Source of the DNA: an uncultured Collinsella sp. | GTDB taxonomy: Bacteria > Actinomycetota > Coriobacteriia > Coriobacteriales > Coriobacteriaceae | Reading direction: 5' to 3' | NCBI GenBank assembly: GCA_900759565.1 | Contig: CAAEVV010000042.1 | Span: 1 to 48,034, forward strand | Length of the DNA stretch: 48,034 nucleotides | Notes under the pieces: generated by a model | Databases searched by the model: none | The model's input: the letters and a program-made list of their open reading frames with translations, nothing else | What the model was told of the DNA's origin: nothing | Shown here: positions 1 to 9,711 of the stretch, one piece after another | Numbering within the stretch: the stretch's first letter is position 1 | How the letters are laid out: each line of letters starts with the position of its first letter | Position numbers and translations under genes: made by a program

Positions 1-56
1 AAGGAACGTCCCCAAATGCCGGCAGGTTGGGACACTCCTTTTTGGCAATCCGCAAA

Positions 57-101
57 GACTGTCCCCAACGACTGGTCGTTTAAGAACGTCCCCAATGACT
101 A
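57..101 (+). repeat. Copy 1 of a 45-bp GTCCCCAA-type intergenic repeat
   Basis: These 45 bases match 45099-45143 at 39 of 45 positions in the same orientation. Each copy contains two GTCCCCAA(T/C)G units separated by about 20 bases. More GGGGACRTTCC / GGAACGTCCCC half-units lie at 1-50, 6822-6856 and 45012-45090. The family behaves like a REP-type dispersed palindromic repeat confined to intergenic DNA; I see no coding capacity. Confidence 0.7.
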
Positions 102-144
102 CCTTCCTCTGGTGTAAAAGGCGTGCCACGCTAAATGCCGGGTT

Positions 145-161
145 TGTTATTCGTTTGTAAA
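145..161 (-). promoter_or_regulatory. Possible PHO box upstream of pstS
   Basis: On the minus strand this reads TTTACA-N5-ATAACA, two copies of a TTWACA-like hexamer at an 11-bp period. That is the layout of Gram-positive PhoP boxes. It lies about 145 bp before the pstS start codon. The motif is short, so the assignment is only suggestive. I found no convincing -35/-10 pair between it and pstS. Confidence 0.3.
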
Positions 162-304
162 GGCCGTGCTGCGCTTGCGGTAAGGGTCTATCAAATGCCC
201 GTAAGAAACCGCAGTTGGCGCGGGCGCTGCCCGATCGGGGTCGTATCTTTCCGAACAGCAAAGCGGGCAGGGTGCCCGCGAGTCGCATGTATGAAAGGAA
301 GATC

Positions 305-1243
305 ATGCTCGATCAGGCTTATTCTCGTCGTCAGTTCCTCGGCCTCGCTGGTGGTCTCGCCAGCATCGTCGGTCTCGGTCTCGTTGGTTGCGGCGGCGCA
401 GGCGCTTCCAACGCCGCCGACAAGGGCAGCGCCGCTGCTGCCGAGTCCGTCTCCGGCGAGGTGACCTACGACGGTGCCTCTTCGTTCCAGGCTCTCGTCG
501 AGGCCGCTGCCGAGAAGTTCATGGATGCCAACCCCGACGTCTCCGTCTCCGGCTCGGGCAACGGTTCGGGCAAGGGCCTGACCGCTGTCGCCGCCGGCAC
601 CGTCACCATCGGCAACTCCGACGTCTTCGCCGAGACCAAGCTCGAGGCCGACCAGGTCAAGAACCTCGTCGACCACGAGGTCGCCGTCGTGGGCATGGGG
701 CCCGTCGTCTCCAAGAATGTGAAGGTCGACGACCTGTCTCTCGAGCAGCTCAAGGGCATCTTCTCCGGCCAGATCACCAACTGGAAGGAGGTCGGCGGCG
801 ACGACGCCAAGATCGTCGTCCTCAACCGCAAGGCCGGCTCCGGTACCCGCGCCACCTTCGAGGCCGCCGTCTTTGGCGACGAGACCGTCGACTTTAAGGG
901 CGACGCCGAGCTCGACAAGTCCGGCGACGTCCAGACTCAGATGGGCAGCACTGACAACGCCATCTCCTACCTCGATTTCTCGCACTTCGATGACTCCAAG
1001 TTCAACGCCATTAAGGTCGAGGGCGTGGAGCCCAAGAGTGCAAACGTCACCGACGACTCCTTTAAGATCTGGGCTACCGAGCACATGTACTGCGCAAAGG
1101 ACGCCGACGACGCCACCAAGGCCTTCCTGGAGTTCATGCTTTCCGACGACGTGCAGGGCAAGCTCGTCGAGGAGCAGGGCTTTATCCCCGTCTCTGCCAT
1201 GAAGGTCGTCAAGGACGCCAGCGGCAAGGTCTCCGCTAAATAA
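305..1243 (+). CDS. pstS: Phosphate ABC transporter substrate-binding lipoprotein PstS
   Basis: This is the extracytoplasmic phosphate receptor of the PstSCAB importer, 312 residues. The N-terminus has a twin-arginine motif (SRRQFL, residues 7-12), a hydrophobic stretch and a lipobox LVGC ending at Cys29, so it is probably exported by Tat and lipidated. Phosphate-loop signatures are visible: GASSFQ near the mature N-terminus, SGSGNGSG, the FSGQITNW segment and KAGSGTR. I chose the ATG at 305, which has GGAAG just upstream; a longer frame from 215 would bury the signal peptide behind 30 residues. It is the first gene of a four-gene operon. No phoU is seen after pstB. Confidence 0.95.
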   Translation: MLDQAYSRRQFLGLAGGLASIVGLGLVGCGGAGASNAADKGSAAAAESVSGEVTYDGASSFQALVEAAAEKFMDANPDVSVSGSGNGSGKGLTAVAAGTVTIGNSDVFAETKLEADQVKNLVDHEVAVVGMGPVVSKNVKVDDLSLEQLKGIFSGQITNWKEVGGDDAKIVVLNRKAGSGTRATFEAAVFGDETVDFKGDAELDKSGDVQTQMGSTDNAISYLDFSHFDDSKFNAIKVEGVEPKSANVTDDSFKIWATEHMYCAKDADDATKAFLEFMLSDDVQGKLVEEQGFIPVSAMKVVKDASGKVSAK

Positions 1244-1267
1244 GTAATCGCCTCGGAAAGGTTTGCA

Positions 1268-2176
1268 ATGGCAAAACAGCTGCCAAAGCGCGACCTTGAG
1301 AACGTGGGCCTGGGCGTCACGGGCGCGTGCGTAGCGCTCGTGACGCTTGCCGTTGCCGCGCTCATCTTTATGGTCGCCCAAAAGGGCCTCTCGGCTTTTT
1401 TCAAGGACGGCGTTTCGGTTGTCGAGTTTTTTACCGGCACCAAGTGGGACCTGGCCAACACAGCCGTAAACGGCCTGCCCTATACCGGCGCCCTGCCCCT
1501 GATCGTCACCTCGTTTGCGGTCATGGTGCTCTCCACGCTCATCGCGCTGCCCATCGCCATCGGCTCTGCTATCTTTGCGGTCGAGATTAGCCCTAAGTTT
1601 GGTTCCAAGGTCTTTCAGCCGCTTATTGAGCTTTTGACCGGCATTCCCTCGGTCGTCTTTGGCCTGATCGGCTTTCACGTGGTCGTCCGTCTTATGAAGA
1701 GCGTTTTCCACGTGAGCACGGGTCTGGGTATCTTGCCCGGCGCCATCGTGCTGGCTGTCATGATTCTGCCGACCATGACCACGCTTTCGGTCGATGGCCT
1801 GCGCGCCGTGCCCGAGAGCTACCGTCAGGGCTCGCTCGCGCTGGGCTACACCCGCTGGCAGACCATCTGGCACGTGGTGCTCAAGTCCGCCATGCCGTCG
1901 CTCATGACCGCGGTCATCCTTGGCATGACCCGCGCCTTTGGCGAGACGCTCGCCGTGCGCATGGTCATCGGCGGTATCGAGGCCATGCCGACGTCGCTGC
2001 TATCGCCGGCGTCCACCATCACCACCACGCTCACCACGTCCATGGCGGTCTATGCCGAGGGTTCGGCCCAGGACGACGTTCTGTGGGCGCTCGGTCTGCT
2101 GCTGATGGGCATGAGCCTCATCTTCATCCTGATCATCCATCTTATCGGCCGCAAGGGGGCGAAGGCTCGTGGCTAG
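1268..2176 (+). CDS. pstC: Phosphate ABC transporter permease PstC
   Basis: Inner-membrane permease of the phosphate importer, 302 residues with about six hydrophobic segments. The first is near residues 20-40, followed by the segment that contains the PstC-typical GTKW. The cytoplasmic EAA-like loop that docks on PstB is visible near residues 180-200 (ALGYTRWQTIWHVVL). It starts 24 bp after pstS behind GGAAAGG, and its last 8 bases overlap the start of pstA, indicating translational coupling. Length is usual for the family. Confidence 0.95.
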   Translation: MAKQLPKRDLENVGLGVTGACVALVTLAVAALIFMVAQKGLSAFFKDGVSVVEFFTGTKWDLANTAVNGLPYTGALPLIVTSFAVMVLSTLIALPIAIGSAIFAVEISPKFGSKVFQPLIELLTGIPSVVFGLIGFHVVVRLMKSVFHVSTGLGILPGAIVLAVMILPTMTTLSVDGLRAVPESYRQGSLALGYTRWQTIWHVVLKSAMPSLMTAVILGMTRAFGETLAVRMVIGGIEAMPTSLLSPASTITTTLTTSMAVYAEGSAQDDVLWALGLLLMGMSLIFILIIHLIGRKGAKARG

Positions 2177-3091
2177 CACGCGCATCCATATCGACGAGGC
2201 GAGACTCGGGCGCGTCCAAAAGCAGGACCGCATCGCCACGGGCGTGCTGACGGCGATCGTCGCCACCGTCATGCTCGTCGTCGTCTCCATGGTGGCCTAT
2301 ATCCTGTTTGAGGGCATCTCGACGCTGTTCCAGCCGGGATTTCTCACGCAGCCCGCGCGCGCCAACGGAACCCAGGGCGGCGTGCTCTACCAGCTGTTCG
2401 ACTCGTTCTACCTGTTGCTGATCACTCTGGTCATCTCGGTACCCATCAGCCTGGGCGGAGCGGTCTTCCTGGTTGAGTACGCGCCGAACGGCCCTATCCG
2501 CGACATCGCTTCCACCGCCATCGAGACACTGTCCTCGCTGCCTTCGATCGTCGTCGGCATGTTCGGCTTTCTGGTGTTCTCGGTGCAGCTGGGCTGGAAG
2601 TACTCCATCATCTCCGGCGCCGTCGCGCTCACCATGTTCAACATCCCCATCCTGGTGCGCGTGATTCAGCAGGCGCTCGAGGACGTGCCGCAGGCCCAGC
2701 GCGATGCGTGCCTGGCCATGGGCCTCACCCGTTGGGAGGCCACGCTGCATATCCTAATCCCCGAGGCCATGCCCGCCATCGTGACCGGCATCGTGCTTTC
2801 GGCCGGCCGTGTGTTTGGCGAGGCCGCGGCACTGCTCTTTACCTCGGGCATGAGCTCGCCGGTTCGCCTGAACTTCTTGAGCTTTAACCTGTCGAGCCCC
2901 ACCTGCGCCTGGAACGTGTTCCGCCCCGGTGAGTCGCTCGCTGTGCACATCTACAAGATTTACGGCGAGGGCAGCCCCGAGGCTCAGCAGATCGTCTGGG
3001 GCACCGCGGCGCTGCTGATGATCTGCGTGCTGCTGTTTAATGTAGTCGCCCGTATCGTGGGCAAGCAACTGGCAAGGAAGATGACGGCCGA

Positions 3092-3095
<4 letters not shown>
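2169..3095 (+). CDS. pstA: Phosphate ABC transporter permease PstA
   Basis: Second permease subunit, 308 residues, starting with GTG inside the 3' end of pstC. Hydrophobic segments begin near residue 20. The family's SLPSIVVGMFGF segment is present near 120-132, and the ABC-docking loop (CLAMGLTRWEATLHI) lies around residues 180-195. PstC and PstA form the channel heterodimer. The TGA stop overlaps the pstB ATG (ATGA), so the last three genes are translationally chained. Confidence 0.95.
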
Positions 3096-3964
<869 letters not shown>

Positions 3965-4020
3965 TCCGGGACATGCTTGAGGCCCGCGGCGGCCACGGTT
4001 GCCGCGGGACTGATTGGAGA

Positions 4021-4057
4021 GGCGGGTCATCTCTTGTGGGAGATGGCCCGCCTTTTT
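4021..4057 (+). terminator. Rho-independent terminator of pstSCAB
   Basis: A 13-bp stem (GGCGGGTCATCTC paired with GAGATGGCCCGCC, one G-T pair) with a 6-nt loop is followed by TTTTT. It ends the pst operon before the ABC-F gene. Confidence 0.9.
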
Positions 4058-4075
4058 GCTCTGCGACCGAAACGA

Positions 4076-4110
4076 CCGCCACAAAGGGGACAGGCGCCTT
4101 CGTGGTGGTT
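4076..4110 (+). repeat. REP-like palindrome, CCACAAAGG family, copy 1
   Basis: Imperfect hairpin with arms CCGCCACAAAGG and CCTTCGTGGTGG around an asymmetric core GGACAGGCG. Related copies lie at 16741-16775 (inverted), 46974-47007 (same orientation) and 47921-47949 (inverted, one arm degraded). All are intergenic. Confidence 0.75.
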
Positions 4111-4169
4111 TGGGGTGGGGCTCGCTGCTATCATGGACAACGTTGAATTTCTACGAAGGAGCAGGGCAT

Positions 4170-6029
4170 ATGGCGATTCTTTTGGGATGCGATTCCGTCA
4201 GCCTAGAGTTTCCCACCAAGCATATTTTCGATAGCGTGACGCTCGGCGTGGGCGAGGGCGACCGCATTGGTATTGTCGGTAAAAACGGCGACGGCAAGTC
4301 GACGCTGCTGAGCGTGCTCGCCGGCACGCTGGAGCCCGATGACGGACGCGTGACGCACCGCCGCGGCACGACGATCGGTCTGCTCGGCCAAAAGGACAAC
4401 CTGGTCGATACTGACACCGTGCATCATGCCGTCGTGGGCGACACGCCCGAGTATGAGTGGGCGTCGAGTCCGCGTACGCGCCAGATTCTGGCCGGCCTCA
4501 TCAGCGATGTGCCCTGGGAAGGCACGGTGGGCGAGCTTTCGGGCGGCCAGCGCCGTCGCGTGGACCTCGCGCGCCTGCTGATCGGCGACTACGACGTACT
4601 CATGCTCGACGAGCCCACCAACCACCTGGACATGCGCACCATCAACTGGCTCGCGCGTCACTTAAAGGCCCGCTGGCAGCGCGGCCAGGGCGCCATGCTC
4701 GTGGTCACGCACGACCGCTGGTTTTTGGACGAGGTCTGCACCAGCATGTGGGAGGTCCACGACGGCCAGGTCGATCCCTTCGAGGGTGGCTACTCCGCAT
4801 ATATCCTGCAGCGCGTGGAGCGCGACCGCATGGCCGCGGTTACCGAGGAGCGCCGTCGCAACATGGCGCGCAAGGAGCTCGCGTGGCTGAGCCGCGGCGC
4901 CCAGGCGCGCTCCACCAAGCCCAAGTTTCGCGTGGATGCCGCTCGCGAGCTGATTGCCGACGTGCCGCCCGTGCGTGACGAGCTGGAGCTCAAGCGCCTG
5001 GCGGTGAGCCGCCTGGGCAAGCAGGTTATCGACGTGGTCGACGTGGACGCCGGCTATGCGGATACCGATGGCGCGCCCAAGCAGGTGCTCACCGATGTGA
5101 CCTGGCTCATTGGCGCGGGCGACCGCTATGGTCTTTTGGGCGAGAACGGCGCCGGCAAGTCGACGCTGCTCGACGTGATCCAGGGCAAGATCGCGCCCCT
5201 GCGCGGCCGTGTAAAGATCGGCCAGACGGTGCGCTTTGGCGTGCTGTCGCAGCAGCTCGAGGAGCTCGAGCCCTACATGGGCGACACGATCCGCGAGGTG
5301 CTCAGCCACTATAAGAAGTACTACGTCATCGACGGCAAGGAGACTTCGCCCGAGAAGCTCTGCGAGCGTCTGGGCTTTACGACGCAGCAGCTCTGGAGCC
5401 GCATCGGCGACCTTTCGGGCGGTCAGCGCCGTCGCCTGTCGCTGCTGCTGACGATCCTGGACGAGCCCAACGTGCTCATCCTGGACGAGCCCGGCAACGA
5501 CCTGGATACCGACATGCTCGCGATTGTCGAGGATCTGCTCGACGGCTGGCCCGGCACGCTGATTCTGGTGACGCACGACCGTTTCCTCATGGAGCGCGTG
5601 ACCGACCAGCAGTGGGCACTGCTCGACGGCCACCTGACGCATATGCCCGGCGGCGTGGACCAGTACCTGCGCCTGTGCAACGCCACCGCCGAGGGCGAGC
5701 CCGTGGGTGCACCGAGCGCCAAGACCGGCACGTTCGACACTGGCGCCGCAGCGGTTGCGGCCGAGAAGCCCAAGTCGAGCGGTCAGCCCAATGGCCTTTC
5801 CAACGCCGAACGCCAAAAGCTCCGCCACGAGGTGAGCTCGCTCGAGCGCAAGATGGAGACGCAGCGCGCCCGCGTGGAGGAGGCCGAGGCAGCCATGGCC
5901 CAGGTCGATCCGACCAATTACACGGCGCTCGGCGAGCAGCAGGCAAAGATCGACGAGGCCCACGCCGCCATGGACGAGCTGGAGATGGCGTGGCTCGAAG
6001 CGAGCGAGAGGCTCGAGGGCGAGGAGTAG
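4170..6029 (+). CDS. ABC-F family ATPase (Uup/EttA-like)
   Basis: Soluble tandem ABC ATPase of 619 residues without membrane segments. ABC-F proteins act on the ribosome or in DNA/translation stress rather than in transport. Two nucleotide-binding domains are visible: Walker A GKNGDGKST (about residues 37-45) with signature LSGGQRRR and MLDEPTNHLD, then GENGAGKST, LSGGQRRR and LILDEPGNDLD. A C-terminal charged coiled coil (about residues 545-615) resembles the Uup C-terminal domain. The ATG at 4170 has AAGGAG about 9 nt upstream; an upstream in-frame start at 4014 would run through the terminator and the repeat, so I rejected it. Which ABC-F subfamily it belongs to cannot be settled by eye. 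Confidence 0.9.
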   Translation: MAILLGCDSVSLEFPTKHIFDSVTLGVGEGDRIGIVGKNGDGKSTLLSVLAGTLEPDDGRVTHRRGTTIGLLGQKDNLVDTDTVHHAVVGDTPEYEWASSPRTRQILAGLISDVPWEGTVGELSGGQRRRVDLARLLIGDYDVLMLDEPTNHLDMRTINWLARHLKARWQRGQGAMLVVTHDRWFLDEVCTSMWEVHDGQVDPFEGGYSAYILQRVERDRMAAVTEERRRNMARKELAWLSRGAQARSTKPKFRVDAARELIADVPPVRDELELKRLAVSRLGKQVIDVVDVDAGYADTDGAPKQVLTDVTWLIGAGDRYGLLGENGAGKSTLLDVIQGKIAPLRGRVKIGQTVRFGVLSQQLEELEPYMGDTIREVLSHYKKYYVIDGKETSPEKLCERLGFTTQQLWSRIGDLSGGQRRRLSLLLTILDEPNVLILDEPGNDLDTDMLAIVEDLLDGWPGTLILVTHDRFLMERVTDQQWALLDGHLTHMPGGVDQYLRLCNATAEGEPVGAPSAKTGTFDTGAAAVAAEKPKSSGQPNGLSNAERQKLRHEVSSLERKMETQRARVEEAEAAMAQVDPTNYTALGEQQAKIDEAHAAMDELEMAWLEASERLEGEE

Positions 6030-6035
6030 GCGAGG

Positions 6036-6806
6036 ATGATCAAGGCCGCATTTTTCGATATCGACGGTACGCTGCTGAGCTTTAAGACGCACCGGATTCC
6101 GGCGTCGGCACAGCAGGTGCTCGACAGCTTTCACGAGCAGGGGATTGCGTGCGTGATCGCCACGGGTCGCCCGACCTACCAGATGCCCGATTGGCTGCTC
6201 GATTTGGGTTGGGATGCGTACATTACGCTTTCGGGCCAGCACTGTTTTGATGCCAAGGGCGTTTACCGCAGCTGCCCGATCGATCCGGACGACGTCGCGG
6301 TGATTGTGGACCAGGTGGCGCAGGGGCGCTACGATTCGCTGTGCATGCAGGGCGAGAATTCGTTTGTGAACCGCCTGTCCGAGCGCGTGGTGACAGCCGG
6401 CAGCAACGCGGGGATCGTCTACCACGAGGAGCCGTTTGAGCACGCCTTTGACGCGCCGGTCTACCAGTTTTGCGCCTTTGTGGATCCGGTCGACGAGCAT
6501 ATCGTGACCGATGCGGTGTCGCATTCGCTCACTACGCGCTGGTGTGATTTGTTCTGTGACATTATCCCTGCCAACGGCGGTAAGGACCTGGGTGTCGCGG
6601 CGACGCTGGAACGCCTGAGTGTCGACGCGAGCGAGGCGATTGCCTTTGGCGATGGCGAGAACGACCTGTCGATGTTTTCCGCCGTGGGCACGAGTGTGGC
6701 CATGGGCAACGCGCAGGATACCGTGAAGGCCGCGGCGACCTACGTGACGACTGCCGTGGACGACGACGGAATTTACAACGCCGCCAAGCACTTTGGCCTC
6801 GTGTAG
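6036..6806 (+). CDS. HAD-superfamily hydrolase, Cof/type IIB phosphatase
   Basis: A 256-residue cytoplasmic phosphatase of the Cof subfamily. Motif I DIDGTLLS (residues 8-15, nucleophile Asp8) and the C-terminal motif IV GDGENDLSMF are intact, with a long cap domain between them as in sugar-phosphate or FMN/PLP phosphatases. It starts 6 bp after the ABC-F stop, so the two are probably cotranscribed. The substrate cannot be inferred. Confidence 0.88.
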   Translation: MIKAAFFDIDGTLLSFKTHRIPASAQQVLDSFHEQGIACVIATGRPTYQMPDWLLDLGWDAYITLSGQHCFDAKGVYRSCPIDPDDVAVIVDQVAQGRYDSLCMQGENSFVNRLSERVVTAGSNAGIVYHEEPFEHAFDAPVYQFCAFVDPVDEHIVTDAVSHSLTTRWCDLFCDIIPANGGKDLGVAATLERLSVDASEAIAFGDGENDLSMFSAVGTSVAMGNAQDTVKAAATYVTTAVDDDGIYNAAKHFGLV

Positions 6807-6986
6807 CTACGACCCGGCACTTGGGGACACTCCTTGCGGGGCGTCCCCATTTTGTTTTCATCCCGCACGTTTTGTGAAACACGGCTAACTTTTAGGCAAA
6901 GTAGTAAGACATGGGCAACTTTTGCAGTAAAGTAAGCGGTGGAAAGTATCCAAAGGCTAACTAGCAATCATCGCGAAAGGCGGCCC

Positions 6987-7376
6987 ATGGCCCTACGTGA
7001 ATCCGGAGAAGACTATCTCGAATCGATCTACGTTCTGTCGGAACGTCAGGGCATCGTGCGCTCGATCGACGTTGCGGAGTACCTCGGCGTAACCAAGGCG
7101 AGCGTTTCCAAGGCCATGGCGACGCTGGAAAGCAACGGCTATGTCGAAATGGGCAAGCGCGACGTTCATCTGACGGAGCGTGGTCTGGAGGTCGCTCGTC
7201 AAATGTGGGAGCGTCACTGCTTTTTCGTGGGGCTGCTGGAGGATGCGGGTGTTTCGGCTGAGGTCGCGTCGCAAGAGGGCTGCCACATGGAGCACTGCCT
7301 GAGCGAGGAGAGCTTTGAGAAGCTGAGGGCGATGCTGGGGCGGGACGGTGTTTCGGCGCCAACAATGACCGACTAG
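6987..7376 (+). CDS. DtxR/MntR-family metal-dependent transcriptional regulator
   Basis: A 129-residue regulator. The N-terminal winged helix (SGEDYLESIYVLSER, then the recognition region GVTKASVSKAM) is characteristic of DtxR/MntR proteins. The C-terminal half holds the dimerisation/metal region with the expected acidic and His/Cys residues (WERHCFF, EEGCHMEHCLSEE-like segment). It lacks the SH3-like third domain, so it is of the short MntR/IdeR-core type. The ATG at 6987 follows GAAAGGCGG. GGCTAACT occurs twice upstream (near 6884 and 6955) and may be an autoregulatory half-site. A DtxR-type box is also present before the nitroreductase at 15990. Confidence 0.85.
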   Translation: MALRESGEDYLESIYVLSERQGIVRSIDVAEYLGVTKASVSKAMATLESNGYVEMGKRDVHLTERGLEVARQMWERHCFFVGLLEDAGVSAEVASQEGCHMEHCLSEESFEKLRAMLGRDGVSAPTMTD

Positions 7377-7516
7377 CACTCCCGCAGTGGCGCGCCTCCC
7401 GCGCCGGAACGGCGCGGGACAGCGACCGAGACGAGTGGTCCCACCAACTAAGTCCAACTCAGACAAGGAACCCCACCAGCAAGCGATGCCCAAGAACCGC
7501 CAGCTGTGTCAACGCA

Positions 7517-7643
7517 GGTCGGGGCCGGGCTTGGTTTTGAAAACACTCCGCAGCGCGAGGCCCGTCTTTCCGTTGCTCCGCAGGAGCAGGAAAGACGGGC
7601 CTCATGCGCGAGGACGTTTTCAAAACCAAGCCCGGCCCCGACC
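7517..7643. repeat. 127-bp nested inverted repeat between convergent genes
   Basis: Perfect 28-bp outer arms (7517-7544 and 7616-7643) enclose 15-bp perfect inner arms (7557-7571 and 7589-7603) and an innermost TGCTCC-GCA-GGAGCA hairpin. It sits between the 3' ends of the DtxR-like gene and the P-type ATPase gene. It could form a long RNA hairpin on either strand and may act as a bidirectional terminator, or be a palindromic mobile repeat. No T-tract directly follows the arms. Confidence 0.85.
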
Positions 7644-7658
7644 GGACGGCCACGTATG

Positions 7659-9611
7659 CTACAGGTTCTTAACACCCATCGCGCGCATGGCGTTCAGGAT
7701 GGCGATGATCGCCACGCCCACGTCGCCAAAGACGGCAAGCCACATATTGGCGATGCCGAGCGCTGCCAGCACCAGGATCAGCAGCTTAATACTCAGCGCA
7801 AAGATGATGTTCTGCCAAACAATCGACATGGTCTTGCGTGCCACGCGGATCGCGCGGGAAATGTTGGACGGCTTGTCGTCCATGAGCACGACATCGGCGG
7901 CCTCGATCGCAGCGTCAGAACCCATAGCGCCCATGGCAATGCCCACATCGGCGCGCGTAAGCACGGGCGCATCGTTGATGCCGTCGCCCACAAAGGCGAG
8001 CTTGCCCTTGCCACTCTCGGTTGCAAGCAGCGCCTCGACGCGCTCGACCTTATCGCCCGGCAGCAGCTGCGCGTGGAACTCGTCGAGACTGAGTTGCTTG
8101 GCCACAGACGCCGCAACCTCCTCGCGGTCGCCCGTGAGCATGACGGTGCGCTTGACACCGGCGGCGTGCAGGTCGCGAATCGTTTGCTCAGCATCGGCCT
8201 TGACGGTGTCTGCAATCACGATGTGGCCGGCGTACACGCCGTCAACGAGCACATGCAGAATCGTTCCGACGACCTCGCAATCGGGCGCTTCGACTCCGGC
8301 CGCGGCGAGCATCTTTGCGTTGCCAACGACGACGTGCTTGCCGTCGATGGTTGCCGTCACGCCATGGCCCGCGTCGTTGGTGGAGTCGCTTACGCGCTTG
8401 GGGTCGACCTCGCCCTGGTAGGCGACACGTACGGACTGCGCGATGGGGTGATCGGAGAACGACTCAGCAAGGGCTGCGACTTCGAGCAACGACTGCTCGG
8501 TATAGCCGGCCTCGGGGTGTACCGCGACCACCGAGAACGTGCCGTTGGTGAGGGTGCCCGTCTTGTCAAAGACGACGGTGTCCACGTCGGCGAGCGTCTC
8601 GAGGTAGTTAGAACCCTTGATGAGAACGCCCAGCTTGGACGCGCCGCCGATGCCGCCAAAGAAGCTGAGCGGGACGCTGATCACCAACGCGCACGGGCAG
8701 CTGACGACCAGGAAAGTCAGGCCGCGCAGGATCCAGTCGGACCAGGCGCCGGTGATTAGGCCGCCGCCGAGCGCGAGCACCACGGCCGCGCCGGTGACGG
8801 CGGGCGTGTAGACGCGGGCAAAGCGCGTGATGAAGTTCTCGGTACGCGCCTTCTTTTCGCTGGCGTTTTCTACGAGCTCCAGGACGCGCGCGACAGTGGA
8901 CTCGCCAAATGGCTTGGTGATGCGCACGTGGATGAGCCCCGTCATGTTGATGCAGCCGCTGATGATATCGTCGCCGGACTTGGCGGGGCGGGGGACTGAC
9001 TCGCCCGTGAGCGCGGCGGTGTCGAGTTGCGTCTCGCCCTCGACGATGACGCCGTCGATGGGCACGCGCTCACCGGGCTTGACCACGATCACGGTGCCGA
9101 CGGCGATGTCATCGGGGAAGACCTGCTCGAGTGTGCCGTCGGGCTGCTCGACGTTAGCGTAGTCGGGCGCGATGTCCATCATGGCACTGATCGACTTGCG
9201 GCTCTTGCCCACGGCGTACGCCTGGAACAGCTCGCCGACCTGGTAGAACAGCATGACGGCGGCGCCTTCGGCCATGTGCGGGTCGGTATCGGGGAAGAGC
9301 ACCATGGCAAACGCGCCGATGGTCGCGACTGCCATAAGGAAACTCTCGTCGAAGGCCTTGCCGCGGCGGATGTTATTGAATGCCTTTTGCAGCACGTCGT
9401 AGCCGGCAATCAAAAACGGTATGAGGAACAGCATAAAGCTGGCGTAGATGTCGCCCGGGGTACCGAATGCGGCGGTGAGGGTGCCGAACTCATCGAGGGC
9501 GTACACCACGGCAAAAATGCCCAGCGCTACCAGGATGCGGTTGCGCTTATGCTCGAGTGACTCTTTCTTCTTGCGCTTCTTCTTTTTCTTCTTGGGGTCG
9601 GCGGTGGCCAT
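7659..9611 (-). CDS. Heavy-metal translocating P-type ATPase, Zn/Cd type (P1B)
   Basis: Metal efflux pump of 650 residues. Visible hallmarks are the metal-binding SCPCALVISVP in the membrane, the phosphorylation motif DKTGTLT, the actuator loop TGES, and the hinge GDGINDAPVL. A conserved Asp in the last membrane helix (FGDVGVA) agrees with zinc/cadmium-type pumps. Odd feature: the usual N-terminal HMA domain is missing and is replaced by a lysine-rich stretch (about residues 7-16), while an HMA domain is encoded separately just upstream. The start at 9611 has AGGA at good spacing. An ArsR-type operator lies at 9636-9655, so it is probably induced by metal. Confidence 0.93.
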   Translation of the reverse strand: MATADPKKKKKKRKKKESLEHKRNRILVALGIFAVVYALDEFGTLTAAFGTPGDIYASFMLFLIPFLIAGYDVLQKAFNNIRRGKAFDESFLMAVATIGAFAMVLFPDTDPHMAEGAAVMLFYQVGELFQAYAVGKSRKSISAMMDIAPDYANVEQPDGTLEQVFPDDIAVGTVIVVKPGERVPIDGVIVEGETQLDTAALTGESVPRPAKSGDDIISGCINMTGLIHVRITKPFGESTVARVLELVENASEKKARTENFITRFARVYTPAVTGAAVVLALGGGLITGAWSDWILRGLTFLVVSCPCALVISVPLSFFGGIGGASKLGVLIKGSNYLETLADVDTVVFDKTGTLTNGTFSVVAVHPEAGYTEQSLLEVAALAESFSDHPIAQSVRVAYQGEVDPKRVSDSTNDAGHGVTATIDGKHVVVGNAKMLAAAGVEAPDCEVVGTILHVLVDGVYAGHIVIADTVKADAEQTIRDLHAAGVKRTVMLTGDREEVAASVAKQLSLDEFHAQLLPGDKVERVEALLATESGKGKLAFVGDGINDAPVLTRADVGIAMGAMGSDAAIEAADVVLMDDKPSNISRAIRVARKTMSIVWQNIIFALSIKLLILVLAALGIANMWLAVFGDVGVAIIAILNAMRAMGVKNL

Positions 9612-9635
9612 GACTCGTATCCTCCCATTTGAATG

Positions 9636-9655
9636 TATGAACACTCGCTCATATA
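9636..9655 (-). promoter_or_regulatory. ArsR/SmtB-type operator before the P-type ATPase gene
   Basis: TATGAACA-N4-CTCATATA matches the two sites upstream of arsR almost base for base. It lies 25 bp before the ATPase start codon, on the transcript side of the hairpin at 9667-9690. This implies separate metal control of the pump. Confidence 0.75.
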
Positions 9656-9666
9656 ATTTCGCGAGC

Positions 9667-9690
9667 AAAGGCCGCGGCAATCGCGGCCTT
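9667..9690 (-). terminator. Hairpin between the HMA and ATPase genes
   Basis: AAGGCCGCG and CGCGGCCTT form a stem with a short loop, followed on the minus strand by a short TTTG. It may partially end the arsR-HMA transcript before the ATPase gene. Confidence 0.5.
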
Positions 9691-9711
9691 GCAGGTTGGC
9701 GTAAACCTGGG

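Noticed and set aside
191..1873. 560-residue open frame on the minus strand
   Set aside because: It is a shadow of pstS and pstC in high-GC DNA: the translation is low-complexity and lacks domains, and both real genes have clear motifs on the plus strand.
4662..6791. 709-residue minus-strand open frame
   Set aside because: Mirror of the ABC-F and HAD genes, which have intact catalytic motifs on the other strand.
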